DNA of 18,473 nt from CAYNST01 sp964399955. Lineage in GTDB: Bacteria; Pseudomonadota; Gammaproteobacteria; Pseudomonadales; Cellvibrionaceae. The translations under genes were made by a program, and so were the position numbers. The notes under the pieces are model-generated. The model was not told the DNA's origin. It ran no database searches and worked only from the letters and a program-made list of their open reading frames with translations. Positions within the stretch are counted from its first letter, which is position 1. Every line of letters begins with the position of its first letter. Positions 1-7,267 of this stretch are shown piece after piece. The stretch spans positions 1-18,473 of the forward strand of contig CAYNST010000063.1 of the NCBI GenBank assembly GCA_964399955.1. Direction: 5' to 3'.

Positions 1-48
1 GCCTTGGTCCGTGACCCGAGCGCCATCAGTCAACCGACGGGGAATTGA
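1..48 (+). CDS. Possible C-terminal tail of UrtC-like permease (partial)
   Basis: Frame 1 is open from the window edge to a TGA at 46-48, one base before the ATG at 50. The visible peptide ends in SAISQPTGN. In urt operons the permease gene urtC directly precedes urtD, often with stop and start nearly touching, and that layout is the only reason for this call. Sixteen open codons can easily occur by chance, and another frame ends at 12-14, so the frame choice is uncertain. Confidence 0.3.
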   Translation, partial: ALVRDPSAISQPTGN

Positions 49-49
49 C

Positions 50-808
50 ATGTTAAACACCAACAGCAAGGTAAATGATTTTGTACTGGCGGTGGAAGGG
101 CTTACCGTGTCATTTGATGGTTTCAAGGCGGTTGACGATTTGTCTTTCTATGTCGAGAAGAATGAGATCCGAGTCATCATAGGTCCTAACGGAGCCGGTA
201 AAACGACAGTATTGGATCTGATTTGCGGCAAGACCAAGTCCACTTCCGGGTCAATTAAATTTTGTGGAATGGAGCTTACCCGAATGAGCGAGCCCGCCAT
301 TGTGCACGCGGGAGTGGGACGCAAGTTTCAGAACCCGTCCATTTACGAAGACCTCACGGTTTTTGAAAATCTGGAGTTGTCCTTCCCCCGGGGACGCAGC
401 GTGTTTGGAGCCTTGGTATTCAAACGCGACGCAGAAGTCATGGCGGCAGTGGAGGAGGTTTCGGAGACCATATTTCTGCAGGATCTGTTGCACAGGGAAG
501 CCGGGCTTTTGAGCCACGGCCAAAAACAATGGCTGGAGATTGGCATGCTGCTGATTCAGGACCCCGAACTACTCATGCTTGATGAGCCGGTGGCGGGCAT
601 GTCGGTTGCGGAGCGCAAGCTTACAGCGGAACTGCTTAATCGCATCATCAAAGGACGGTCAGTCATTGTAATTGAGCACGACATGCAATTTGTGCAGGAC
701 ATCGCTCACCGGGTGACTGTCATGCATCAGGGGAAAACGCTGTCCGAAGGCTCAATGGAGCGCGTCAAGAACGACCCAAAGGTCATTGAAGTGTATCTGG
801 GCCACTAG
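50..808 (+). CDS. urtD: Urea/short-chain-amide ABC transporter ATPase UrtD
   Basis: This is one of the two ATPases of a branched-chain-amino-acid-type (HAAT) ABC importer and powers uptake at the cytoplasmic face of the inner membrane. The 252-residue protein has Walker A GPNGAGKT (about 45-52), a Q-loop region (KFQNPSIYEDLTV), the unusual signature LSHGQKQWLEIG (about 154-165), Walker B LLMLDEP (about 174-180) and the H-loop in VIEHDM (H210). The LSHGQKQWLEIGMLL signature is characteristic of UrtD as opposed to LivG. ATG at 50 is preferred because GGGGA lies about 6 bases upstream; an in-frame GTG at 11 would add 13 residues unlike the family. urtE follows after 27 bases. Because formamidase lies just downstream, the substrate could be formamide or a similar amide and not only urea. 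Confidence 0.9.
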   Translation: MLNTNSKVNDFVLAVEGLTVSFDGFKAVDDLSFYVEKNEIRVIIGPNGAGKTTVLDLICGKTKSTSGSIKFCGMELTRMSEPAIVHAGVGRKFQNPSIYEDLTVFENLELSFPRGRSVFGALVFKRDAEVMAAVEEVSETIFLQDLLHREAGLLSHGQKQWLEIGMLLIQDPELLMLDEPVAGMSVAERKLTAELLNRIIKGRSVIVIEHDMQFVQDIAHRVTVMHQGKTLSEGSMERVKNDPKVIEVYLGH

Positions 809-835
809 TGGCGTCGACTTAAAGCGGAGAACACC

Positions 836-1525
836 ATGTTAGCCATCAGCGATTACAGCGTTGCCTACGGACAGAGTGAAGTAATCCACAACCTGGGCTT
901 TGAAGTTGCGCCCAACGAGATTGTCGCCATCCTCGGTCGGAACGGCATGGGTAAATCCACCTTGATGAAATCCATGACGGGCATGATCAACCACCTGGCA
1001 GGCACCATCAAACTGGCCGGCGACAGTATTGAGCATCTCAAGAGCCACGAGCGCGTCAAGCGCGGTCTGGCGTTTGTGCCGCAAGGGCGCATGATATTTT
1101 CCACCATGACCGTCAAAGAAAATATCCAGACTGGCCTGACCACCACAGGAAAAAAGCACATCTCACCCGATATTTTTGATTTGTTTCCGGTGCTGCAGGA
1201 AATGCAATCCAGGCGGGGGGGGAATCTGTCTGGCGGACAGCAGCAGCAATTGGCCATAGCCCGCGCTCTGGCTACAGAGCCCAAAGTACTGCTGCTGGAT
1301 GAACCCACGGAGGGAATACAGCCGTCCATCATCCGAGATATGGCGCGAACTCTCAAGCGCATCCGCGACGAGCGTGGTCTGTCGATTGTGGTGTCGGAGC
1401 AGGTGCTGAGTTTTGCGCTGGATATAGCGGATCGGATACTGGTAATTGAAAAGGGCAAGATTGTGCTGGATGAAGTGAGAGCCGGGGTCGACCACAGCCG
1501 GGTGGCGTCTTATTTATCGGTTTGA
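836..1525 (+). CDS. urtE: Urea/short-chain-amide ABC transporter ATPase UrtE
   Basis: This is the second ATPase of the same importer, 229 residues, the normal UrtE/LivF size. Visible motifs are Walker A GRNGMGKST (about 34-42), signature LSGGQQQQLAIARAL (about 131-145) and Walker B LLLDEPTEGIQPSII (about 152-166). The TEGIQPSII extension after Walker B is typical of UrtE. The switch position reads SEQ, with Q in place of His, as is common in LivF/UrtE-type subunits. The start is ATG at 836 with a GCGGAGA Shine-Dalgarno. It is co-directional with urtD (27-base gap) and is followed 71 bases later by fmdA with no obvious terminator, so one transcript is likely. Confidence 0.9.
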   Translation: MLAISDYSVAYGQSEVIHNLGFEVAPNEIVAILGRNGMGKSTLMKSMTGMINHLAGTIKLAGDSIEHLKSHERVKRGLAFVPQGRMIFSTMTVKENIQTGLTTTGKKHISPDIFDLFPVLQEMQSRRGGNLSGGQQQQLAIARALATEPKVLLLDEPTEGIQPSIIRDMARTLKRIRDERGLSIVVSEQVLSFALDIADRILVIEKGKIVLDEVRAGVDHSRVASYLSV

Positions 1526-1596
1526 CAACTTGCCCACGTTCACAGGTACTTAGCTTTTCCACCGTGTCTTTTTGTAACCCCTAAGAGGAAAGTACA

Positions 1597-2826
1597 ATGG
1601 CCGAGACCATTATCAAAGTTGATCTCAAGCAGTCGCCTTACGAAAACACAATGGTGCACAACCGTTGGCATCCCGACATTCCCATGGCCGCCACGGTAAA
1701 ACCGGGTGACGATTTCATTATTGAGTGCTACGACTGGACCGGCGGTCAAATTCAAAACAATGACGATGCAGCGGATGTGCGCGATGTTGATCTGAGTCAG
1801 GTGCATTTTTTGTCCGGTCCGGTGGGCGTGGAGGGCGCGGAACCCGGCGATCTTCTGGTGGTGGATATTCTGGATATAGGCACCTTCAAAGACAGTTTGT
1901 GGGGGTTTAACGGTTTCTTCTCCAAGCAAAATGGCGGCGGCTTCCTCACGGAGCACTTTCCCGAGGCACAAAAAACCATTTGGGATTTCAACGGCATGTT
2001 TACCCGTTCCCGACACATTCCGGGCGTAGAATTTGCGGGTCTGATTCACCCGGGGCTTATCGGCTGTCTGCCGTCCAAGGCGTTACTGGATGAGTGGAAT
2101 AGCCGGGAAAAGGCGCTTTACGATTCCGAACCAGACCGCGTGCCGGCCTTGGCTACCTTGCCCTATGCGGAAACCGCTCACATGGGCACCCTCACCGGCA
2201 GCCAAAAAGACGCCGCCGCCGCAGAAGGCGCCAGAACCGTGCCACCGCGGGAGCACGGCGGCAATTGCGATATCAAAGATTTGTCCCGTGGTTCCAAGAT
2301 CTATTTTCCTGTCTACGTCAAAGGCGGCGGTCTGTCGGTGGGAGACTTGCACTTCAGCCAGGGTGACGGCGAAATTACTTTTTGCGGCGCCATTGAAATG
2401 GCTGGCTGGATCCATTTGCGGGTGGAGTTGATCAAAGACGGCGTGAGCAAATACGGCATCAAAAACCCGATCTTCAAACCCAGCCCCATTGCACCAAAAT
2501 ATGACGATTATCTAATTTTTGAGGGCATCTCAGTTGATGAGGGCGGCAAGCAGCATTACCTGGATGTGCATATTGCGTATCGGCAGGCCTGTCTCAATGC
2601 CATAGAGTATTTAACCAAATTTGGTTATAGCAAGGCACAAGCCTATTCCATTCTGGGCTGCGCGCCGGTGCAGGGGCATATCAGCGGCGTGGTGGACATA
2701 CCCAACGCCTGTGCAACGCTTTGGTTGCCCACGGATATTTTTGAATTTGATGTCAAGCCCAATGCTCAGGGGCCGACCAAACACGTGGACGGTTCAGTGC
2801 AGGTGCCTCTGGCGCCGGACAAATAG
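1597..2826 (+). CDS. fmdA: Formamidase (acetamidase/formamidase family)
   Basis: Formamidase hydrolyses formamide to formate and ammonia (EC 3.5.1.49) in the cytoplasm and supplies nitrogen. The protein is 409 residues, essentially the usual FmdA length. Recognisable blocks are the N-terminal VDLKQSPYENTMVHNRWHPD, the HGGNCDIKDLSRGS motif (about 220-233) and GDLHFSQGDGE (about 249-259), both hallmarks of the acetamidase/formamidase fold. No signal peptide is seen. The start is fixed by AGAGGAA at 1584-1590. It lies directly downstream of urtDE and upstream of fmdB. In Methylophilus methylotrophus, fmdA and fmdB are likewise grouped with an ABC importer of this class, which supports an uptake-plus-hydrolysis operon for short-chain amides. 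An acetamidase with broader range cannot be excluded. Confidence 0.92.
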   Translation: MAETIIKVDLKQSPYENTMVHNRWHPDIPMAATVKPGDDFIIECYDWTGGQIQNNDDAADVRDVDLSQVHFLSGPVGVEGAEPGDLLVVDILDIGTFKDSLWGFNGFFSKQNGGGFLTEHFPEAQKTIWDFNGMFTRSRHIPGVEFAGLIHPGLIGCLPSKALLDEWNSREKALYDSEPDRVPALATLPYAETAHMGTLTGSQKDAAAAEGARTVPPREHGGNCDIKDLSRGSKIYFPVYVKGGGLSVGDLHFSQGDGEITFCGAIEMAGWIHLRVELIKDGVSKYGIKNPIFKPSPIAPKYDDYLIFEGISVDEGGKQHYLDVHIAYRQACLNAIEYLTKFGYSKAQAYSILGCAPVQGHISGVVDIPNACATLWLPTDIFEFDVKPNAQGPTKHVDGSVQVPLAPDK

Positions 2827-2922
2827 GGCTGCCCAGTTTGAGCGGCTGTTGGCTGAATTTGCACAAAACAGAGCCGGTGTCGCGGAGCGTGCCGGCAGGA
2901 CAAAAACTTTGAGGAATTTCCA

Positions 2923-3340
2923 ATGCCCGTATACGACTACAAGTGCCCCGACCACGGCATCTTCTACCAGCTGCAGACGGTAGCCGAGCACGACCGCCCG
3001 CAGGCCTGCCCAAGNNNNNNNNNNNNNNNNNNNNNNNNNNNNNNNNNNNNNNNNNNNNNNNNNNNNNNNNNNNNNNNNNNNNNNNNNNNNNNNNNNNNNN
3101 NNNNNNNNNNNNNNTCTTCTACCAGCTGCAGACGGTAGCCGAGCACGACCGCCCGCAGGCCTGCCCAAGCTGCGGGGAAATGTCGGCCCGCATCATTCGC
3201 CTGGCGCCGTGCGCGAGCAACTGGCCGAGCGCGGTCACAGCTGCTGTTCCCAGCACAAACCGCGCACTTCCGGCATGCTGTTGACGGCACGCGGGGAGAA
3301 AATGTTTCCGTCGCAACGCCCATGGATGATCAGCCACTAG
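2923..3340 (+). CDS. fmdB: FmdB-family zinc-ribbon regulator, split by a false gap and frameshifted
   Basis: FmdB proteins are small zinc-ribbon proteins, proposed regulators of the amidase operon. The start MPVYDYKCPDHG with GAGGAA at 2911-2916 is classic. The gap at 3015-3114 interrupts it, but joining 3014 to 3170 restores the second zinc knuckle CPSCG and runs on through MSARIIRLAP. From about 3209 the family-like sequence moves to another frame: VREQLAERGHSCCS, then GEKMFPSQRPWMISH ending in TAG at 3338-3340. The FPSxRPWMISH ending is the conserved FmdB C-terminus. If the frame is not changed, translation stops at 3284 with an unrelated tail. Compared with FmdB as I recall it, some 25 residues between LAP and the Cys-rich segment are also missing. 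The cause may be an assembly error next to a contig end, or a genuine lesion that makes it a pseudogene. Confidence 0.75.
2960..3014 (+). repeat. 55-bp contig-end overlap, copy 1
   Basis: These 55 bases run flush to the first N of the gap and are identical to 3115-3169, which start flush after the last N. The pattern fits two contigs ending in the same assembler k-mer that were scaffolded with Ns and not merged. It is an assembly artefact, not a biological repeat. Confidence 0.9.
3015..3114. other. 100-N scaffold gap (probably zero or negative true length)
   Basis: Exactly 100 Ns lie inside fmdB. The identical 55-bp sequence on both sides indicates that the contigs overlap. Deleting the Ns and one copy (155 bases) yields an uninterrupted FmdB zinc ribbon. 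Confidence 0.95.
3115..3169 (+). repeat. 55-bp contig-end overlap, copy 2
   Basis: Identical to 2960-3014; see the gap entry. This copy should be merged with the first in a corrected assembly. Confidence 0.9.
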
Positions 3341-3713
3341 CCGTGGCTCCGCGCGGCGTGCCGACGGATCGAGCGGGTTCAACTTCCCCCGGGCCTGGCC
3401 GCAGGCGAGTAGCTGTGCTGCTGGTTGCGTAAGGGTTCAGAGTGCATGAGGATTTGTCCGGAGCAAAGCAGACAATGTGAGTTTAAACCAGTACTGATTG
3501 CGCATTAGCTGTGCTGCACCCCTTCGGGGCCGGCATCGGTAGAAGCGACTTTGTTGACCCGGCGGCGGCTGCGCGCCCTCAAGGGCTTGCATGGTGGCGG
3601 CGCCGGCTGGAACTGGCCGTTGCAAACAAGGTAGAATAGCAACAATACTTGACTCAAACAGTAGGTTTTGGGCACCGTCCGGCAATGCAATCGCAATCAG
3701 AGGTATATCAACC
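3341..3713. other. Intergenic region between fmdB and grxD
   Basis: I see no convincing gene in these 373 bases. There is a short GC hairpin CCCC-TTC-GGGG at 3519-3529 without a T-run, an 8-bp palindrome GTTTAAAC at 3481-3488, and a -10-like TAGAAT at 3632-3637 with no good -35 partner. The grxD promoter is probably somewhere in 3600-3700 but cannot be fixed. Confidence 0.5.
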
Positions 3714-4046
3714 GTGGAAATCATGGACCAAATCAAAGAGCAAATCGAATCCAACCCCGTTATCCTCTACATGAAAGGCTCGCCCGACGCACCTCAGTGT
3801 GGCTTCTCCATGCGCACTTCCCAGGCGGTTATGGCCTGTGGTCGGCGCTTCGCCTTCGTGGATGTTCTTTCCAATCCAGACATTCGCACCAACCTGCCCA
3901 AATACGCCAACTGGCCTACCTTCCCGCAGTTGTGGGTCAAGGGTGAGTTGGTGGGTGGCTGTGACATAGTGACCGAGATGCATGAAAAGGGCGAACTGAA
4001 ACCCTTGATAGAAGCTGCGGTGCCGGAAGACTCTGCCCAGGCTTGA
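3714..4046 (+). CDS. grxD: Monothiol glutaredoxin (Grx4/GrxD type)
   Basis: Monothiol glutaredoxins of this class bind a glutathione-ligated [2Fe-2S] cluster and deliver Fe-S clusters in the cytoplasm. The active site is CGFS (Cys29 from the GTG start) within LYMKGSPDAPQCGFS, followed by PKYANWPTFPQLWV and GELVGGCDIVTEM, the glutathione- and dimer-contact motifs of GrxD. About 110 residues is the normal size. Two starts are possible: GTG at 3714 (giving MEIMDQIKEQI) with AGAGG about 10 bases upstream, or ATG at 3723. I chose GTG because the extra residues fit the usual N-terminal helix, but ATG is nearly as likely. It stands alone and is followed by a strong hairpin. Confidence 0.93.
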   Translation: MEIMDQIKEQIESNPVILYMKGSPDAPQCGFSMRTSQAVMACGRRFAFVDVLSNPDIRTNLPKYANWPTFPQLWVKGELVGGCDIVTEMHEKGELKPLIEAAVPEDSAQA

Positions 4047-4068
4047 AGCTTACGGCGGTGAAACAACA

Positions 4069-4089
4069 GGCGGCCCATCATGGGCCGCT
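4069..4089 (+). terminator. Hairpin after grxD
   Basis: GCGGCCCA (4070-4077), loop TCA, TGGGCCGC (4081-4088) is a perfect 8-bp GC-rich stem plus one G-T pair, 23 bases after the grxD stop. No T-run follows, so it may be a weak intrinsic terminator or only a 3'-end-stabilising hairpin. Confidence 0.5.
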
Positions 4090-4373
4090 GTGCGTATAGG
4101 GTCTTCGAAGGCTGGGGGGTTATGGCCCGGTCTTATGCCACAGTGGGCAGTCAGCACGCATTGCATGTTGCTGTACCACCGCCTTCACACCCTGACGGGT
4201 GCCGGCGGGAACCCTTTGGAGCCCGGGCTTAAGAGCACTGGGTGCAAGCTTTCTGCACCAGGCGCAGGTTGGCCGGTACGGTGGATCTGCGGGCAATCCA
4301 GGCTCTCCAAAAGCCGAGTGGACAAAGCGCTGCCACTGTGAGTGGAGGTCCAGGCTAAGTGGTGCTATATTCC

Positions 4374-4401
4374 TTGACGTTTCGGTTTGTTAACCTGTAA
4401 T
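4374..4401 (+). promoter_or_regulatory. Candidate sigma70 promoter (distal)
   Basis: TTGACG (4374-4379), 16-bp spacer, TGTAAT (4396-4401); each box matches 5 of 6 consensus bases. A transcript from here would have a leader of about 370 bases before the kinase ATG and include the 4571-4600 hairpin region. Confidence 0.4.
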
Positions 4402-4719
4402 CCATGTTGCAGCGGCGACCACCGTTTGCAGGAGCTTGTTGGTCGAGGAAGCCGTGCACTGTCCTCGGCGGTTGCACTGCGCAGGTTCAAGGCAAGACCC
4501 GCTTCTGCGGGTGGCGCCCACAACAATGACAGAATAACAATAATGAATTTTCATATGATGTGGTTGAGACGCGACGTCGCCGCAAGCGTACTGCGCTTGC
4601 AAGCAGTCCTTGCGCGTTTGGGTTATGGGCGAGCCGTTGAGGACTTCAGCGGAATCGCCCGCCCAGGCGACGCAGTGTTCCATGGGCCGGCCTCAGCACC
4701 GCTGACTGCGCTCGGCGGT

Positions 4720-4747
4720 TTGCTTGCCCCGGGGGATCGGCTATCAT
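4720..4747 (+). promoter_or_regulatory. Candidate sigma70 promoter of the kinase gene (proximal)
   Basis: TTGCTT (4720-4725), 16-bp spacer, TATCAT (4742-4747). The expected start, near 4754, lies about 28 bases before the ATG at 4782. The -10 box overlaps the earlier in-frame ATG at 4746, which argues against that ATG as the translation start. Confidence 0.4.
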
Positions 4748-4781
4748 GCGGCAAAACCTATTGAGTGCCGCATCAGGTGTT

Positions 4782-6920
4782 ATGGATTTAAAAATTCCCG
4801 GATACAAGATCCTGCGGGTGGTGGGTCGTGGTGGCATGGCCACCGTCTACCTGGCCGAACAGGATATGCTTGAGCGCGAGGTTGCGCTGAAGGTGATGTC
4901 GCGTCACCTTGCCGAGGATCCCGCCTTTGGTCAGCGCTTTCTGCGCGAAGCCAAGATTGTCAGTCGCCTGCTACACCCTCATATTGTTACCGTTCACGAT
5001 GTGGGCGTCCATAACGGCGCCTATTTTTTGGCCATGGAGTACGTCGACGGGCCGGACCTAAAACAGGCCGCCGACGAACTGTCTCTGGTTGAAATGATTC
5101 GCATCGTCAAAGAAATTGCCAGTGCTTTGCATTACGCCAGCAACAAGGGCTACGTGCATCGAGACATCAAGCCCGAGAACATCATGCTCTCGGCGGCGGA
5201 CAAGCGCGCCGTACTGACAGATTTTGGCATTGCCCGCATGGCCGAAGGTGACATCCAGGTTACCCAAACCGGTATCGCCGTGGGCACGCCGCACTACATG
5301 AGCCCAGAGCAAGCGCGTGGGCAGCCGGTGGATGGGCGTACGGATCTTTACAGCCTGGGGGTGGTGTTTTATTACCTGTTGACCGGCTCGGTGCCCTATC
5401 AGGGAGATTCGGCGGTAGCCATCGGTATCAAGCACATCACCGAGGCCATTCCGCGATTGCCGGCAGAGCTCGCCGACCTGCAGCCCATCCTGGATAAGCT
5501 GCTTGCCAAAACACCGGCCGAACGCTATCAGAATGCTGCACAGTTGATCGACGCGCTGAATCGCATTGACCCCCAGGAACTTGGGCATGTGGAGCAACCT
5601 CCACAAAATAGGCGTGCAGCTTCCGGCAGCGGCTACGACCCTACCCCGGTCACGGGGGCAGGCCACAAACCCGCTCCCACCGTTTCACCTAAAGGCGACC
5701 CGACGCAGCCGCGTCTGGCGGCCATACGCGACGAAGACTTGGACATCTGGGAGGGAGACGACGACCTTCCAGCGCGTCCGCAGAGCAAAAGCAACTGGGG
5801 CAAGGGCGTGTTTGTGGTGGCGCTTCTGCTGGTTGCTGCGGCTGTTGGATGGGTGATGCTGAGCAATGAAACCGCCTTCACCCAACTGCGCAACGCCGGT
5901 GTTGTGCAGGGTGCAGCCGATGACGACACTGAAAGCAGGGCCACCCGCGAGCCGAATGCCGGCTTCTCGGCTCAGGCAGTCATTGAGCCCCTTAGCCGAT
6001 TTGGCCAGCACTTGCTGGCTCTGGGCCAGAGTCAACTGCCGGCTCCCCGGGCTGAGCGCACCTTTGCCGAGGAAGTTGCTCACCAGCGCAACCAGCTAAA
6101 GCGCAACCCGCGTGATGTGGAGCTGCGTCAAGCTTTGCTGGACGCGACCAAGCGTGAGCTCTGGTCTATCAACCGGCAAATAGACCATGCCCGCTTCCAG
6201 CAGGCGCGCCGCAAATTCTCTCAGTTGGGCGCTCTGGTTCCAGAATTTGCCCGAGAAGAACAGCAAGCCGTTGCCGAACGACTGAAGCGCAGCGGCGAAA
6301 TTACAGCGCTGCTCAAAGAGGGCCAAGATCTGCTGGCGCAGGGCCGCACTCTGGTGCCAGAGGATGACAATGCCTACGGGCGCTTCCGCCAGGTGCTGGC
6401 CTTGGACAGCAACATTGAAGCGGCGCGCGAAGGACTGCGGCTTATCAAGACGGGCTTGCTTTCCAGCGCCCACCGGCAGTTTCTGGTGGGGGACTGGGAG
6501 GACGCACAGACCTCCGTTGAGCAAGTGCTGCAGTTGGACCCTTCCTACGAAGACGCCCTGGCGTTGCGAGACCGCTTGCAGGCCTTCAGTCAAAGCAATA
6601 CCGCCACGCGCACCCTGATCAGCAAGGCGCATCAGCAACTGCAGCGAGAGCACCTGTTCACGCCCAAAAATTTCAGTGCTTACGATCTATTTCAGCAGGC
6701 AATGTCAGAACCCTTGACGGCCGAGCAGGCTCAGCACGGTCTGCATGAGGTCCGGCAGGCATTCCAGCACAAGATTGAGGCCATGCTCGGTCAACAGCGT
6801 CACGACCAGGCCCTTAAGGAGGTGGATCAGGCGCTGGCGAACGCAGCGGACGATGAGGCAATGCTAAGCGCATTGCAGCAGCTCAAGGCGCGCCTTGAGG
6901 AGCAGCGGCCAGAAGCCTGA
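4782..6920 (+). CDS. Transmembrane PknB-type Ser/Thr protein kinase with TPR-like C-terminus
   Basis: A Hanks-type kinase phosphorylates Ser/Thr on cytoplasmic targets, here probably under control of its periplasmic part. Numbering from ATG 4782 (712 aa): glycine loop GRGGMATVYLAE (15-26), catalytic Lys in VALKVM (K37), HRDIKPENIM (126-135), DFGIA (147-151), activation loop TQTGIAVGTPHYMSPEQARG with candidate phospho-Thr, then a Pro-rich linker (about 270-310), an acidic patch, and one TM helix VFVVALLLVAAAVGWVML (about 343-360). The remaining 350 or so residues are rich in Ala, Gln, Leu and charged residues, with TPR-like helices (SSAHRQFLVGDWEDAQTSVEQVLQLDPSYEDAL). All catalytic residues are present. 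I chose 4782 because its sequence starts exactly where PknB-like kinases do (IPGYKILRVVGRGG). Its target is unknown; the next genes are the surface proteins. Confidence 0.9.
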   Translation: MDLKIPGYKILRVVGRGGMATVYLAEQDMLEREVALKVMSRHLAEDPAFGQRFLREAKIVSRLLHPHIVTVHDVGVHNGAYFLAMEYVDGPDLKQAADELSLVEMIRIVKEIASALHYASNKGYVHRDIKPENIMLSAADKRAVLTDFGIARMAEGDIQVTQTGIAVGTPHYMSPEQARGQPVDGRTDLYSLGVVFYYLLTGSVPYQGDSAVAIGIKHITEAIPRLPAELADLQPILDKLLAKTPAERYQNAAQLIDALNRIDPQELGHVEQPPQNRRAASGSGYDPTPVTGAGHKPAPTVSPKGDPTQPRLAAIRDEDLDIWEGDDDLPARPQSKSNWGKGVFVVALLLVAAAVGWVMLSNETAFTQLRNAGVVQGAADDDTESRATREPNAGFSAQAVIEPLSRFGQHLLALGQSQLPAPRAERTFAEEVAHQRNQLKRNPRDVELRQALLDATKRELWSINRQIDHARFQQARRKFSQLGALVPEFAREEQQAVAERLKRSGEITALLKEGQDLLAQGRTLVPEDDNAYGRFRQVLALDSNIEAAREGLRLIKTGLLSSAHRQFLVGDWEDAQTSVEQVLQLDPSYEDALALRDRLQAFSQSNTATRTLISKAHQQLQREHLFTPKNFSAYDLFQQAMSEPLTAEQAQHGLHEVRQAFQHKIEAMLGQQRHDQALKEVDQALANAADDEAMLSALQQLKARLEEQRPEA

Positions 6921-7267
6921 CCCCGCCCAACCCTATGCCCCCCCGTTGTAACTGTTCAGCTGCTCCCATAGCTCGGTACCTTAGTACCACAGGCCTGTGC
7001 GGCGGGCGTACCGGACGGCTCGCTGGCCGTCGGTCGCTGCGTGGGCGTCAAGCCTGCACCGCCTTCGTGCTTCCTGCTACCATACCGCCCTGATTGATAC
7101 CCAATCAAACAATTCTGGCTGAGCTGCCGTTCACGGGGTGCCGCTATTCGGCCTATCCGGTGACTCAAGAGTTACCCAGGGATTAGATTTTCTAATACCT
7201 TTCGGCGGTTACGGCGCGTATATGACCTTCTAAAGAAGAAGCTAAGGCCTTGCGCCCGGGTGGTTAA
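6921..7267. other. Intergenic region upstream of the first surface-protein gene
   Basis: 347 bases without a supported gene. Inverted repeats seen: GGTAC-CTTA-GTACC (6975-6988), the perfect palindrome ACAGGCCTGT (6989-6998), and ATTAGA-TTT-TCTAAT (7182-7196), the last about 70 bases before the start codon and a possible operator or hairpin. No riboswitch consensus was recognised. Confidence 0.4.

Larger units (their letters stand above)
4091..4781. other. Long leader/intergenic region upstream of the kinase gene
   Basis: About 690 bases between grxD and the kinase lack a recognisable gene. Open frames at 4090-4341 and 4387-4764 resemble no family I know. The region does hold two plausible sigma70 promoters (4374-4401 and 4720-4747), a perfect GCGACGTCGC palindrome at 4571-4580, and a 7-bp-stem hairpin GCAAGCG/CGCTTGC at 4582-4600. 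The last two lie downstream of the first promoter, so they would be in its leader transcript. Confidence 0.4.

Noticed and set aside
4090..4341. 83-aa open frame after grxD
   Set aside because: Starts at the base of the grxD hairpin, has no ribosome site and a composition typical of non-coding GC-rich DNA.
4387..4764. Open frame upstream of the kinase, possibly 73 aa from ATG 4543
   Set aside because: No recognisable family, weak ribosome site, and it overlaps the proximal kinase promoter.
6921..7267. Cyclic di-GMP riboswitch upstream of surface protein A
   Set aside because: I looked for the GEMM core and tetraloop-receptor pattern and did not find it; only unrelated inverted repeats are present.
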